Below, piece by piece: positions 12,108 through 22,268 of a stretch of 64,000 bases of DNA. Below the pieces are notes generated by a model. It saw nothing but the letters and a program-made list of their open reading frames with translations. It made no database searches and was not told where the DNA came from. Positions within the stretch are counted from its first letter, which is position 1. The number at the start of each line of letters is the position of its first letter. The translations under genes were made by a program, and so were the position numbers. Source of the DNA: Brevipalpus yothersi (Eukaryota > Arthropoda > Arachnida > Trombidiformes > Tenuipalpidae). The stretch lies in the NCBI GenBank assembly GCA_003956705.1, contig QZCP01000118.1:1-64000 (forward strand). Reading direction: 5' to 3'.

Positions 12108-12602
12108 CTATCTCACGCCTCCCACTGGTTCGGGTTCGAGTTTGGCCTGTAACCACTTTCCATTGACTTCTGGTTCCATTTGTCTTCTTCTTTCACAAGC
12201 CGGCTTACGAATCATCTCATTAGAATTTTTCCAACGTCCATCAATGTGGGACAAACAATCTGCTCTTCCTCCAATCTTAAAAATTCGTTTACAATATGGG
12301 CACATATATTGGAAGCTACCATTTCTTCGAACTCTATCAGTGTATACTTTTTTTCTACGACGCTGAGGTTTGAAGTTTCTCATCTGTTTTCCCATTTGAA
12401 TATTAGGATGTTTTCTCAACGCTCTCCCTCGATCTATAAATTGTATTTCCGCTTGTTTATGGTCAGTCCAAGCTTTTGGCACAATATATTTTCCTGAGAA
12501 GGTAACCAAAGCCAAATCTCCCTCTCCCTCCTTATCGGTAAGAAAATTATATACAGTAATTTTCCAGAAAACCGAGTCCAATCCATCGACTTTAGTCGTC
12601 AT
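12108..12602 (-). CDS. Unrecognised 164-residue ORF with Cys/His cluster
   Basis: I do not recognise this protein. Residues 1-70 form most of an 83-residue unit (key segment GKYIVPKAWTDHKQAEIQFI at about 37-56) that has a second, broken copy just upstream (12603-12850). A basic stretch KPQRRRKK (78-85) could be a nuclear localisation signal. It is followed by CPYC and, 11 residues later, CLSH (C101, C104, C116, H119), which looks like a small zinc-binding finger. The C-terminus is basic and then Pro/Glu-rich. The frame is open upstream of the ATG for another 20 or so codons that continue the repeat, then meets a stop, so the ORF is probably the surviving 3' end of a longer gene. It may be a lineage-specific or transposon-derived family, and possibly not expressed. 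Confidence 0.45.
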   Translation of the reverse strand: MTTKVDGLDSVFWKITVYNFLTDKEGEGDLALVTFSGKYIVPKAWTDHKQAEIQFIDRGRALRKHPNIQMGKQMRNFKPQRRRKKVYTDRVRRNGSFQYMCPYCKRIFKIGGRADCLSHIDGRWKNSNEMIRKPACERRRQMEPEVNGKWLQAKLEPEPVGGVR

Positions 12603-12850
12603 ACAACGAGAGTGGATTTTTAATTTACCAATTTTCTCTGATTGTCGAATGTCAGGATATTGTTTTAACGCTTTTCTCCCGATCTATATATTGTATTTCC
12701 GTTTGTTTACGGCCAGTCCAAGCTTTTGGCACAATATATTTTCCTGGGAAGGTAACCAAAGCCAAATCTTCCTCTCCCACTTTATTGGTAAGAAAACAAT
12801 GTACAGTAGCTCTCCAAAAACTGAATCCGATCCATTGACTCTAGTCCTCT
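12603..12850 (-). pseudogene. Frameshifted upstream copy of the 83-residue unit
   Basis: DNA and translated sequence match the N-terminal half of the neighbouring ORF at an offset of 250 bp (for example AGCTTTTGGC at 12471 and 12721). The copy has a one-base deletion in the part matching SVFWKIT and a one-base insertion after the part matching IQYIDR, so no single frame spans it. The net offset of 250 rather than 249 fits these changes. The second frameshift leads into the frame of the intact unit, so the two were once one tandem-repeat protein. Confidence 0.6.
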
Positions 12851-12874
12851 GTTAATCATGTGGAGAGATATGGT

Positions 12875-12893
12875 AGAGAGAGAGAGAGAGAGA
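12875..12893. repeat. (GA)n microsatellite, short
   Basis: GA dinucleotide run of about nine units. Confidence 0.9.
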
Positions 12894-13094
12894 TGATTGT
12901 AGAGATGGAAGGCAAATGATGGATGGAACATTTCAATAAAAATTGAGGCAATGATGGTGGATACATTTGATCAATTTCGAGACAAGAAAACAAAAACAGA
13001 TTAAATTCAACTTCTCATCTCCATATTCGAAGAAAAAGAAGAGGAAAGAGAGGAAAAGTTCTAATAGAATAATTTCCATCCATTTTTTCTTTCT

Positions 13095-13271
13095 GTCTGG
13101 TTCATACCTTTCGCTTTCTTGTAGCACAATTATTTTTATCCAAATTTGACCGTAATAGTTGACCAGCGTATGAATTGTCTCCCGTTGAGAGTAAGGATGT
13201 TCGATGATTATTACTCCCCATAATTGCTGTTTGTTGCACTTAAAAGTCTGACAAGCATCCGCAACATGCAC
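13095..13271 (-). pseudogene. Possible further coding fragment of the decayed gene
   Basis: A minus-strand frame without stops reads HVADACQTFKCNKQQLWGVI and continues in protein-like composition for about 57 codons, but has no ATG and no clear acceptor. A possible donor (GTATGA after GAAAG) closes it. It lies upstream of and on the same strand as the decayed 83-residue repeat gene, so it may be another remnant exon. This is a weak call. Confidence 0.2.
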
Positions 13272-13327
13272 AATTTTTTTCTATAAATTTCAATTTAAAA
13301 AAATGTTCACGTCTAAAAATTTCACCA

Positions 13328-13348
13328 GATGATGATGATGATGATGAT
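13328..13348. repeat. (GAT)n microsatellite
   Basis: About seven GAT units. Confidence 0.85.
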
Positions 13349-13425
13349 AATATGCATAAAACTAATAAAATGATGATAAACTGGTCAACACACTCTGCGA
13401 TTGAGATGGTGGAGAGAAAATATAT

Positions 13426-13817
13426 TTGAGAACGACCAGCGCATCACTACTGCGCACTCTCGATAAGAGTTTTTTATATAAGATTGGATCAAAAAAATAA
13501 AAAAAACTACAAAAAAAATGTCTTACAGTGGGTGAGGGTGGTGGGTGGGTTGGCATGTACAGCCAATACAGGCGGGGGCTTCCATTTAGTGGCAGTTCAG
13601 GGTGGGTTGGTGGGGAAAAAACAAAAACAGAATGGCACAGAACGGTAGACAGAATGGGAGGCACAGTGGTTAACTCAATACTGGCCTGCGTTCTGTTGCG
13701 CTATGCCGTTATATGTGAACTTGTCTGAGCAAGCCTGCTCTGATCAGTACGGCTTTTGAGAACGGCCAGCGCATCACTACTGCGCTTGTCCGATAAAACT
13801 TTTTTAAATAAGATTGG
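13426..13817. repeat. 62-bp direct repeat pair spaced 330 bp
   Basis: Copies at 13426-13487 and 13756-13817 have the same length and differ at only about ten positions. Each contains GCGCATCACTACTGCGC, a 5-bp stem with a 7-base loop. The DNA between them is richer in G (GGTGGGTGGG, GGCGGGGG) than its surroundings. It could be a partial tandem duplication or the terminal repeats of a small element. Confidence 0.7.
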
Positions 13818-15070
13818 GCGAAGAATTCTCATGCTGAATAAATCACCTTAGAAGGGAAATTATACGGTCATATGGCTAAATGTAAATACACATGTACTCA
13901 TGTATCGTATGTATATGCATCATGTATTTTCTAACAAACGCTTATCTGTGGCTTTCATCAACAACTCGGCCCTCTTCAGGCCACTTAATCGATGTTTGCC
14001 TTCATCTGTAATGCTCTACCAAGATTTGCAATGGAATTCATCTATGTTAATGACCGCTACCATGATGTCAATTCTTACTGAATTCAATTGTTTGCGTTCC
14101 GAATTACCTCATTTGTTCTTCGATCTCCTAGATTGAAAGAACTTTGTCCTCAAATCATAGCTTAGGGAAAAAGACACTTGCATACAAAATTGGGACAATT
14201 TTTGCGACGATTGTATAAAAAATCAATCATCATTAGGATATGGAAATATCTGGTGACATACCACACTGTTTCGATGATTCAAATCTAGCTAGCACCAGGT
14301 ATCGAGCTTAAATTAATGAAATTTATCTGAGATGAACGGAATTTGTGGATCTAATGATAGTTACCCAAGGTTTCGGGTAAATCTTGAGAGTTTCTCGAAC
14401 ATATGGCTATTTCTTGTGGCATCGTTTGATTATTGAATTGATCAATTCGATTGAACATTTTTCCCTGCTACTTTCAAACTTAGTTTGATAATTTCAGCAT
14501 CATTGTTCAAGAATTTATCTGGAGATCTTCGCTCCAGAGGAACATGATTAGAAAATCATATATCGTTATTCAATGAATAAAGACTCATTCGATTGTATGA
14601 GTAGCATTCACGGATGCTGCTAATATCAGTTTTTGGTCGTAGATTGTTCCAAAAACATTCCACTAATCTGATAGGGAATCGAGAGAAATTCAACTCATTG
14701 ATATATCAAGAACTAACAAGTATTAAAATTAAAATGTTAGAACTGAATCAGTTCTAGGAAAATTTCAAACCATAGACAAGTTTTAAGTGTTTGGAGTCTA
14801 GTTTTATCAACTAAACATCAGTTTTGAACCATTTTTATTGAGAGGTCCGTCTTCCCGCCAAAACAATTCAATCAAACTGATTACTTCAGAGTCGCCGATT
14901 GTCCATAATTTTTTCTCCATCAACCAAGCTAATCATGCTCCTAATATATGACAATATATCACCTGATGGCTGTCCCTCAAGAATATGTCTGATTATTATT
15001 GTTGCCATTTTGTTTTCCTCATCGTGAAACACAAAACGATTTCCAACGAAAAATCTCACAAAATTCTAGC
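13818..15070. other. Upstream region of the carboxypeptidase gene
   Basis: AT-rich and without a supported gene. The frame of the downstream gene is open back to 14999 but has no ATG before 15071, so 14999-15070 is probably 5' UTR. Confidence 0.5.
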
Positions 15071-16447
15071 ATGAAAGATATTTTCTGGTGCATTTTTTTC
15101 GTTTTATATCTTGTGATATCGAAAGATGCTGAAGCTACCGAAAAACATCGCATTAAACATCTTCCTGGTTGGAATGATAATCTTGTGTCACCCATGTACA
15201 CTGGCTACTTGAAAGCTGGAACGTTAGCACGTTTCTTTTACGCTTTTGTTGAAAGTGAAAATGATCCAGCCAATGATCCTCTGATATTATGGTTCAATGG
15301 AGGTCCTGGTTGTAGTTCTCTGAGAAGTTTCCTCATGGATCATGGACCATATCGAGTGACCACCGATGGCCACTCTTTGGAAAGAAATCCTCATCCATGG
15401 ACTCGTTTCGCCAATGTATTGTACCTTGAAACTCCAGCAGGAACTGGGTTCTCATACGATAGTCCACTTGTTATGTCTAGCAGTGATGATAGGGCTACTA
15501 AGCAAAATTTACGAGCACTTAAAGATTTTCTGGAAAAATTTCCACGTTTCAAGTCTAACGAATTGTATCTCTCCGGCTTTTCCTATGGTGCTGTATACGT
15601 TTCAATGTTAGCTGCAGCTCTTGTTGAAGAAAAAGATATCAATTTCAAGGGATTCACAATTGGTAATGGTTACATTGATCATTCCAAGATAGCCAATTCG
15701 GTGATTGAATTTGCTCATAAAAACGGAATTTTAAACAAAATTGAACACAAAGCTCTTCGTTCCGTATGCTGTCGAGATGAATCTGATGATAGTTTCAAGT
15801 GTGAATTATTAGGTGCTAATTATTTGTGTAAGCAAACTGCATTCGGTTCAGTGTTGATGAAAGCCAAATTGATGGGTAAAAATATCTGGAATTTGGAAGA
15901 GAAAAAATGCACCGAAAATAAGAACACAGCTACATCATCTCCCAAATCTCATCTATTTGAACATATTTTTGGTGCCAAAATGATCAAAGCTCTCGGTTCC
16001 TCTGGTGGTTCATGTGATAATTTGAAAGTTCTAGAAACTTATCTGAATAAGCCAGAGGTTCAAGAAGCCTTTCGAGTTCGAACACTAGACAAGTGGCGAA
16101 ATTGTGACACTCGTGTTGAGGTCACTTATCGGCGACAATATACTACGATGAAAAAATTTGTCCAAAAAGCTTTGGATGCTGGTAAACGAGGATTGATTTA
16201 CGCTGGAGACACTGATTTAGCGTGCAATTATATGGGTGAACATTGGTTTGTCCAAGATCTGGATCGTCCGGTGGTCAGTCATCCCTACACTTGGTTCCAT
16301 AATGGTGTTGAAGGAGGCTATGTTCAGTATTATAACGGTATTATGTTCTCTACCATTCATGGTACGGGACACTATCCGATCAGTGATAAACCAGAGCTGG
16401 TTTACAAGTTGATTACCAGTTTTATCCAGGATAAGAAACTCATTTGA
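15071..16447 (+). CDS. S10 serine carboxypeptidase-like protein (cathepsin A / CPY family), secreted
   Basis: An intronless gene of 458 residues, the usual length for the family, which removes C-terminal residues from peptides in lysosomes or outside the cell. Residues 1-22 are a signal peptide (IFWCIFFVLYLVI core, ending near DAEA). Family motifs are clear: WFNGGPGCSSL (74-84), the nucleophile region SGFSYGAVY (168-176, Ser171), TIGNGYID, the acid region AGDTDLACNYMG (378-389, Asp382) and HGTGHYPISDKP (430-441, His434). The triad is intact. However, the residue before the serine, which is Glu in GESYGG of peptidases and contacts the substrate carboxylate, is Phe here. The ATG at 15071 is the first in frame and starts the signal peptide. 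Many Cys residues suggest disulfides. Activity or specificity may be altered. Confidence 0.9.
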   Translation: MKDIFWCIFFVLYLVISKDAEATEKHRIKHLPGWNDNLVSPMYTGYLKAGTLARFFYAFVESENDPANDPLILWFNGGPGCSSLRSFLMDHGPYRVTTDGHSLERNPHPWTRFANVLYLETPAGTGFSYDSPLVMSSSDDRATKQNLRALKDFLEKFPRFKSNELYLSGFSYGAVYVSMLAAALVEEKDINFKGFTIGNGYIDHSKIANSVIEFAHKNGILNKIEHKALRSVCCRDESDDSFKCELLGANYLCKQTAFGSVLMKAKLMGKNIWNLEEKKCTENKNTATSSPKSHLFEHIFGAKMIKALGSSGGSCDNLKVLETYLNKPEVQEAFRVRTLDKWRNCDTRVEVTYRRQYTTMKKFVQKALDAGKRGLIYAGDTDLACNYMGEHWFVQDLDRPVVSHPYTWFHNGVEGGYVQYYNGIMFSTIHGTGHYPISDKPELVYKLITSFIQDKKLI

Positions 16448-16516
16448 TCTTTATTCGTTCCTCCAAAACACCCTGAATTAGATTGAAGAGAAAAAGAGAG
16501 ACTCTTACGATGAGGC

Positions 16517-16522
16517 AATAAA
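16517..16522 (+). terminator. Polyadenylation signal AATAAA of the carboxypeptidase gene
   Basis: Canonical AATAAA 70 bp after the stop codon at 16445-16447, on the same strand. Confidence 0.65.
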
Positions 16523-17925
16523 TTTATTGGTACAGATTTTATGTTAAAAATCTTACCAATTAACTGTTTCATGGTGCCAAAGTGTATGTGTTTAAAATGA
16601 GCTGGAAAAAAAGAAAGAGAGAGAAAAAGAATTTTCTCAGAACGAAAATATCAGTTTCGCACCTCATTCTTCGACTGTGTAGGCCAAACTTAATGAGAGA
16701 AATTTTTTCGATTTCTTGGATGAACTTGAAGATTGATTGATCTGTAAAAATGTCCTGAATTTTGATGCGTCGAAATAGCTGTGGGTTGTTCTATCCTTCT
16801 TTAATCAATTTTTTTAGCCATCTTTATTTCATGTTGTGTCAAAGGTAAGCTGGATATACCATTGAAACATGGATTCAATACTATAGTATACTGTTAGTGG
16901 CGATAGATCATAATGATGTGTCCACCCATGTGTTTGCATCATCCGAAGCAAAATTCAAGCCTATCAAGCATATTAAGCGAATCATCTTCATTTTTGTGTA
17001 TATGTATATGTGACTTCGTTTCGCTTGTTGACCGAATTGAGATGGTAAAATGTAATGAAAGCATCCAAAATCAGTATTCATTTTCGAGTGAAAAGCGTTC
17101 AAATGATGAACACCATTCACTTTGAAGCTTCTTCTTCGGCCTCAAACCAGCTAATGAATAATTCTCATTGCTTGAATATATGTGTGCACTTGAACAAGTG
17201 TGTGTGTGTTTGAGAAGTAAATCGGATAAATATATCTATAACATGTATCCATTCCAGGGAATGGTAAAGTCACCCCATAATACAGTGGACGTTGATGATC
17301 ATCGATATCAATCTTAAAAAGTAGCTGAAGGCCAAATCAGATATTTTGACTAATCTGCCGGGCCAATGTGAACTCGAAAATTTTTTCGGCAAAAATGATC
17401 TCGCGTTTTAAAAGTTAATGTATCATAACTGGACTCGACTTCCTATTCAATCGGGATGCTCATCCATCGCTGCAAGGCTAATTGTGTGGATGAAGCTGGA
17501 ACTAAGTGTCAAGAGGAATTTTCATTCCAAATGGTTCCTAAAATTGAGTGGTATTGCACACTCACACACACATTCATATACATGTAACCAGATCCAGAAT
17601 AAGTCCTCCAAGGCGATGAGCATCCAGGAGAAGAGTTGAGAGAAATTAGAGCAATCAGTTCTGACAGGACAAGTATATGATCATATCCAGAATTTGTTCA
17701 TCTCCCCTCTGGATTAACAATTAGCTTAATTTTTCTTTTTACCCAAAAAAGAAATTTTAGCTGCACATGAATTTTGATTGAAAATGAACATCATCAACCA
17801 TTATGTATTAGCCTCTCTCAAGTATGTACATGTATGTTCGGCTGGCCGGCTAAATGAATTGTCATTTCCGAAAATCATTTTGCATCATTAATAGGATGAA
17901 AAAAAATGTGGATATTCAAAAGTTT

Positions 17926-17927
<2 letters not shown>

Positions 17928-17964
<37 letters not shown>
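17928..17964. repeat. (GA)n microsatellite
   Basis: GA run of about 18 units. Confidence 0.95.
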
Positions 17965-17966
<2 letters not shown>

Positions 17967-18156
17967 AAATTTTGTGATACTTAATTCTATTTGTGTTTCT
18001 TTTTTTTCTACCTTTCACCCTCAAGGCTCCACAAAGTCATATATTTCCCTTTATAGTGCCTCAGACCACTACTGTGAGGAATCACTGGTGATGTCTGTTA
18101 AAATGAAGAGAACCCGAAAAAAAGAGGTCCTTTTTTATCTTAATAAGGTAACTTAC

Positions 18157-18159
<3 letters not shown>

Positions 18160-18187
<28 letters not shown>
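18160..18187. repeat. (CA)n microsatellite
   Basis: CA run of about 14 units; one of the few CA rather than GA tracts. Confidence 0.95.
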
Positions 18188-18190
<3 letters not shown>

Positions 18191-18665
18191 TGGGTGAAGC
18201 TCATTCAACATTTTGTACACTTCATACCGGACAGTCGGTTCCAAAGCGACAGGATAGATAATCAGATGCTTGATGCCCCCATCGTCCAGGCGAAGAATTA
18301 CCTTTTTCCTGCTGGAACATACATGCTATAAACACACATACACACATATCGGGTACATGTATCTCCAGCATCATAATCAAGCCTGATATTGGTCATGAGG
18401 ATGATATTTGAAGAGTGACCTGAAATTGGTGAAAACAGCTTGTTGCTTGCCCTGTAATCCTTCGACTAACTGTTTATAAGTGTTCTCTTCATTTGACTCA
18501 CCCTGATCGTGTCATTTGCCTATTTTCCTGAATTACAGGCTCTCTCTCTTCTGTGATTGAATTTTGGAAAGCTTTCATGAGAAGATAACTTCTGCTGGTC
18601 ATCATCAAATCATAAAATAAACCGGAGGGTGAAACTTGAATATTTGATGGATTTTTATGCATGCT

Positions 18666-18715
18666 TTCATTCATTCATTCATTCAAATAGAAAGAGAGAG
18701 AGAGAGAGAGAGAGA
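18666..18715. repeat. (TTCA)n and (GA)n compound microsatellite
   Basis: About five TTCA units, a short spacer, then GA dinucleotides from 18692. Confidence 0.9.
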
Positions 18716-19203
18716 AAATAAAATGACCGAATCATTGACATCAAAGCATACTCAAAAACTTTGACAACTTGTAATCATTACATTCGATGAGATCTAAAGA
18801 AAATCATCATGAAATCACACGAAACCGATAATGGTCAAAGTGTATCGATATATTCTCACCGATCATTAGTATTCATCTTTGATCAACCTTTGAAGTAAGT
18901 TAAAAAAATTTATTTGACAGGTTATAGAGAGTAAAGCGGATTATCCATGTGATTAGTAGATACCGAATATATTCATACAAATGAATGAAAAATCTGATAA
19001 ATGTCCATACTATGGTAGTGGATGTGGATCACGTAAACAGCTGACACGGATATGTACATGTACATGTACATTCGGTGGCCTGACAACAAATGACAAGATG
19101 GAATATTTTTCTCTCCTCTTCTGACCAACTCTCATCATCAGTATCAAGGTTGATGGTGGAAAATAGTGGATCAAAGTAAAGAATAAAAACAGTAATGACT
19201 CCA

Positions 19204-19206
<3 letters not shown>

Positions 19207-19253
<47 letters not shown>
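19207..19253. repeat. (GA)n microsatellite
   Basis: Uninterrupted GA run of about 23 units. Confidence 0.95.
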
Positions 19254-19256
<3 letters not shown>

Positions 19257-19639
19257 TCACTTTAGATCACTATTCTTACCATATACATGAGACATTTGCC
19301 CAATACTGTAATGATAGTGATCAATTGGCTATTGATGTTGTTCTTGTACTTATTGTTATCGTAGAGACACGTACCAAGAGATGGCAAATGGTAAATAAAT
19401 TGAGGATTATCAAGACTCTATCAGGGTTGGCAGTGATGATAGTTATCGAGGCTCAAATTGATGATGCATGTCTTGATTTGAAATTAGATTTCTCGAAAAT
19501 GTCTATCTCAATCAGCAACTTATCGATTCTCTATCGGTGAAAATATATATTATATTTAGATATATATATAAATCTGTCTATTTTTTTCAACAACAATAGT
19601 TACTCACAGGGTTTCCGAAAAATCACACATACATACAAA

Positions 19640-21064
19640 TTATTTAGGTGGAGATGATGAGGAGGAATAAGTTCGAAAACCATGGAACAGAATACCTGAA
19701 TTCAGTGTTGGAAGTGCACTTTTCATTCTCTTTTCCAGCTTATTGAATGGTCGATATCGAGAAAATCCTTGATTTTTTATCTCCTCAATTGGCTCATCTT
19801 CATGATTTTTTCCATTCGTTTCCGATTCTTTCCGGTTGTTTTGACTTTCGATTTTATGATTCTTTTTCTCTTCTTTTTTACTCTTCTTCTTACATGCTTT
19901 CGATTCGGAATGCTGATTATTGCGATGATGATGATCTTGATCCAATTTTTCTTGCAAAGTAAGCTTCTCTTGCTGCAAATTGTTGAGTATTTCTTTCAAA
20001 TCTTTCATTTCTGTCATCAATCCACTCTGGAATCTTTCCTCAAACTCATATTTTGAACACTTTGTTTTAAGTTCTTCCAACATTCGATTATCTTCCTCCA
20101 ATTTTTCACACCGAGACGATAATTCTGACACTTCACCTGTGAGCTGATTAATTTTGGCCTCTTTATCCAGTAAAGCCATTGAAAGTTGATAAATTTTGGT
20201 ATCTTTTTCCATACTTCCATCACAATCAGTTTCACCATCTTTTTCGGACCCTATTATTGTTACCTGAGTTGATGAATTGAAATTGGGCTTCATTTGGTCA
20301 AGCTTTGCCTTCAATTCCTCATTTTCAACCTTTAATCGACTAATTATTCCATCAGACGACTCTTTTAATTCTTGAAATGATTTTTGTGATAAAATAAGCT
20401 CCTCTTTTAAGCCTTGGGCAATTTTCAAATTTTTTTTCATCACTTCATTATTTGTTTGCAAAATAGCCAATAATTGGATGTTATCCTTTTGGAGCTGATC
20501 AAATGGTTTTCCAGCCAAATTATCTCTCGCAATTGGATCCGTTTTGAGAAGAGATGAACTGGATGGGACCGTAGTTTGGCCTCGAAAGTGTTGATTACAC
20601 ACGGACAGATCTTTGAGCACTTTTAGGGATGAAAGTTCCATAGGAACAGTGTTGGCTGGAACAGTGCTCAGTATTGGCAATGATGGAGGATCTTCACATG
20701 TGGACACGAACACATTGGATGACCATGATGGAGAACTGTCCACTTTGACACTCAAACTGCGATGAATTTTTTGATTGTGATGGTCGTCATGATTCAAATT
20801 TTTCGAATCACCATTATTGATTGAACTTTTCCGCTTCTCGGCAATCAAGAGTGGTGGCAACGGAGGAGGTGGCGGTGGTGGTGGAGGTGGATGTGTCGTG
20901 TGGGGTGGAAGATGTGAATTTTCACGGGAACTGAGCATTTCGAATGAATATCCTGGTCCGGAAGATATTAGCATTGGAGGTGGAGGTGGAAGAGAAGAGC
21001 CATCCAGAACTTCTTCGTAGGCATTGAATTTTTCACTACAATCAGATGAATTGGAGAAAACCAT
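19640..21064 (-). CDS. Proline-rich coiled-coil protein, possibly NEMO/optineurin-like
   Basis: A single exon of 474 residues. The N-terminal third is disordered and Pro/Ser-rich with a five-Pro run (26-30) and a ten-Pro run (59-68) that could bind SH3, WW or profilin-type partners. Two coiled-coil regions follow (about 188-258 and 291-376), then a Lys-rich tail (390-402) and a Ser-rich end. The segment starting LQKDNIQLLAILQTNNEVMK (191-210) resembles the N-terminal coiled coil of the NEMO/optineurin family (acidic-Asn-x-x-Leu, later Asn-Asn-x-x-Met-Lys). The part around LKTKCSKYEFEERF (332-345) is only loosely like a UBAN ubiquitin-binding motif, and the usual C-terminal zinc finger is absent. 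The ATG at 21064 is used, since the frame upstream to 21181 has none. It is a real gene by length and composition; its family is uncertain. Confidence 0.8.
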   Translation of the reverse strand: MVFSNSSDCSEKFNAYEEVLDGSSLPPPPPMLISSGPGYSFEMLSSRENSHLPPHTTHPPPPPPPPPPLPPLLIAEKRKSSINNGDSKNLNHDDHHNQKIHRSLSVKVDSSPSWSSNVFVSTCEDPPSLPILSTVPANTVPMELSSLKVLKDLSVCNQHFRGQTTVPSSSSLLKTDPIARDNLAGKPFDQLQKDNIQLLAILQTNNEVMKKNLKIAQGLKEELILSQKSFQELKESSDGIISRLKVENEELKAKLDQMKPNFNSSTQVTIIGSEKDGETDCDGSMEKDTKIYQLSMALLDKEAKINQLTGEVSELSSRCEKLEEDNRMLEELKTKCSKYEFEERFQSGLMTEMKDLKEILNNLQQEKLTLQEKLDQDHHHRNNQHSESKACKKKSKKEEKKNHKIESQNNRKESETNGKNHEDEPIEEIKNQGFSRYRPFNKLEKRMKSALPTLNSGILFHGFRTYSSSSSPPK

Positions 21065-21878
21065 ATCGAACACGTTAGAGTTGCGCTTAATTCCCCAAAA
21101 AATACACACACAAATGGAAGAGTGTTTGGCCAAGATCGTCCGAACGATACGTATCACGTAAAGAAAAACGCAAGAAGACACATTGTCAAGTCACGATGAG
21201 TAGAGTAAACTGAGAAAAATTCGATGAAGTTCTAAAGAAAAATATACTCCGCTCTCATGTATCTCCCGAAATTTTGGTCCGTTTTGGGGATGTTTGAAAG
21301 ATTCTAGCGCCAAAACGAGTTGCTACATCATCTGAACTATCATTAAAATTCTGATAACAGAATTCATTTACATGAACGCTGAACATTCAGTGGCGTCCTC
21401 ATGTAACTTTGCTTCAAATCTTTTATTCTTTATATTTTATTCTTTTGCCCGAAAAATCAAACTGTTTTCGTAGCTTATTTTTGACTATTTTATAGGATTA
21501 ATTTCACAGCTGACTAAAAAATCGTCCAGTAATATTGTGATGGTATGAGCAATTATTTAAGAGCAATTATGTCAGTATTCAGAGTTTCTGCTGTAAATTT
21601 TGTGTAATTGATCTTTTTTAATCATTAGAACCTGTTACTCAAAATTTTACCTAAACAAAGCTTATTTTGTTTTACATTTGTATTTTAATTCTGACTACAA
21701 TAGCATTTGAGAATTCATACAATCTTGAATTTCACACTACTGTGGATTGACTTTGAAGAAAAAGTTTGGTATATTTTCTCGAATATTTCGAGCAGAAATT
21801 AGTCTTTTCTATCAAATTTTTTGAGATTATCAAAGTTAAAAAAATAGAAACAAATGATGAAAAATAAGATTTCAATTA
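21065..21878. other. Spacer between the coiled-coil and four-helix genes
   Basis: Upstream region of the coiled-coil gene and 3' UTR of the four-helix gene. Two minus-strand AATAAA signals lie at 21422-21427 and 21436-21441, about 440 bp after the latter's stop; either could be its polyadenylation signal. Confidence 0.45.
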
Positions 21879-22268
21879 TTAAATTCTGAAAGAAATTTTA
21901 GCTCTTCTCTTGTCCTTCTTGCTATTATGATAGGCAGTTGCAAAAGCTGATAGTATCAGAACAATTGTGATCACTGCCAACAAAATAATATTATCAGGCT
22001 TGAATGGACGATCAAATAGTTGAATGTAAATGAGGTATAAAATGTTCCAACCGATGCTCATTACGATGCATCCCAAATGCTCCATGCAGACAGCGAATAT
22101 TCCAAAAAGCATTATCAGGGTAACAATACTAGACGTAATCATATCTTCATATTTCACATCATAATAGTTCCGAACAAGAACTTCATAGAAAATAATGAGA
22201 TATATAACATTCAGGATCACGACTATTGTTTTCATGCAGGCAAGAACGATGTCTGTGGCACCAAACAT
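21879..22268 (-). CDS. Small four-helix membrane protein
   Basis: An ATG-to-stop frame of 129 residues with four strongly hydrophobic segments at about 8-30, 45-62, 64-84 and 92-113, and a very basic C-terminus (KKDKRRAK at 117-124) that would face the cytosol. The first segment, CMKTIVVILNVIYLIIFYEV, and the second, ending in a Cys/Gly cluster, recall the first two helices of tetraspanins. There is no large Cys-rich loop with a CCG motif before the last helix, so it is not a standard tetraspanin. I do not recognise the family. Four regularly spaced helices in one ORF make chance unlikely. It lies on the same strand as, and upstream of, the coiled-coil gene. Confidence 0.65.
   Translation of the reverse strand: MFGATDIVLACMKTIVVILNVIYLIIFYEVLVRNYYDVKYEDMITSSIVTLIMLFGIFAVCMEHLGCIVMSIGWNILYLIYIQLFDRPFKPDNIILLAVITIVLILSAFATAYHNSKKDKRRAKISFRI

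Larger units (their letters stand above)
16523..19639. other. Intergenic region between convergent genes
   Basis: No gene could be supported. It contains GA, CA and TTCA microsatellites and short TGTACA-type palindromic words near 19052-19070. A small perfect inverted repeat, CCATTCC-AG-GGAATGG, lies at 17249-17264. Confidence 0.55.

Noticed and set aside
12040..12497. Plus-strand open frames opposite the 164-residue ORF
   Set aside because: Shadow frames; the repeat unit and Cys/His pattern are on the minus strand.
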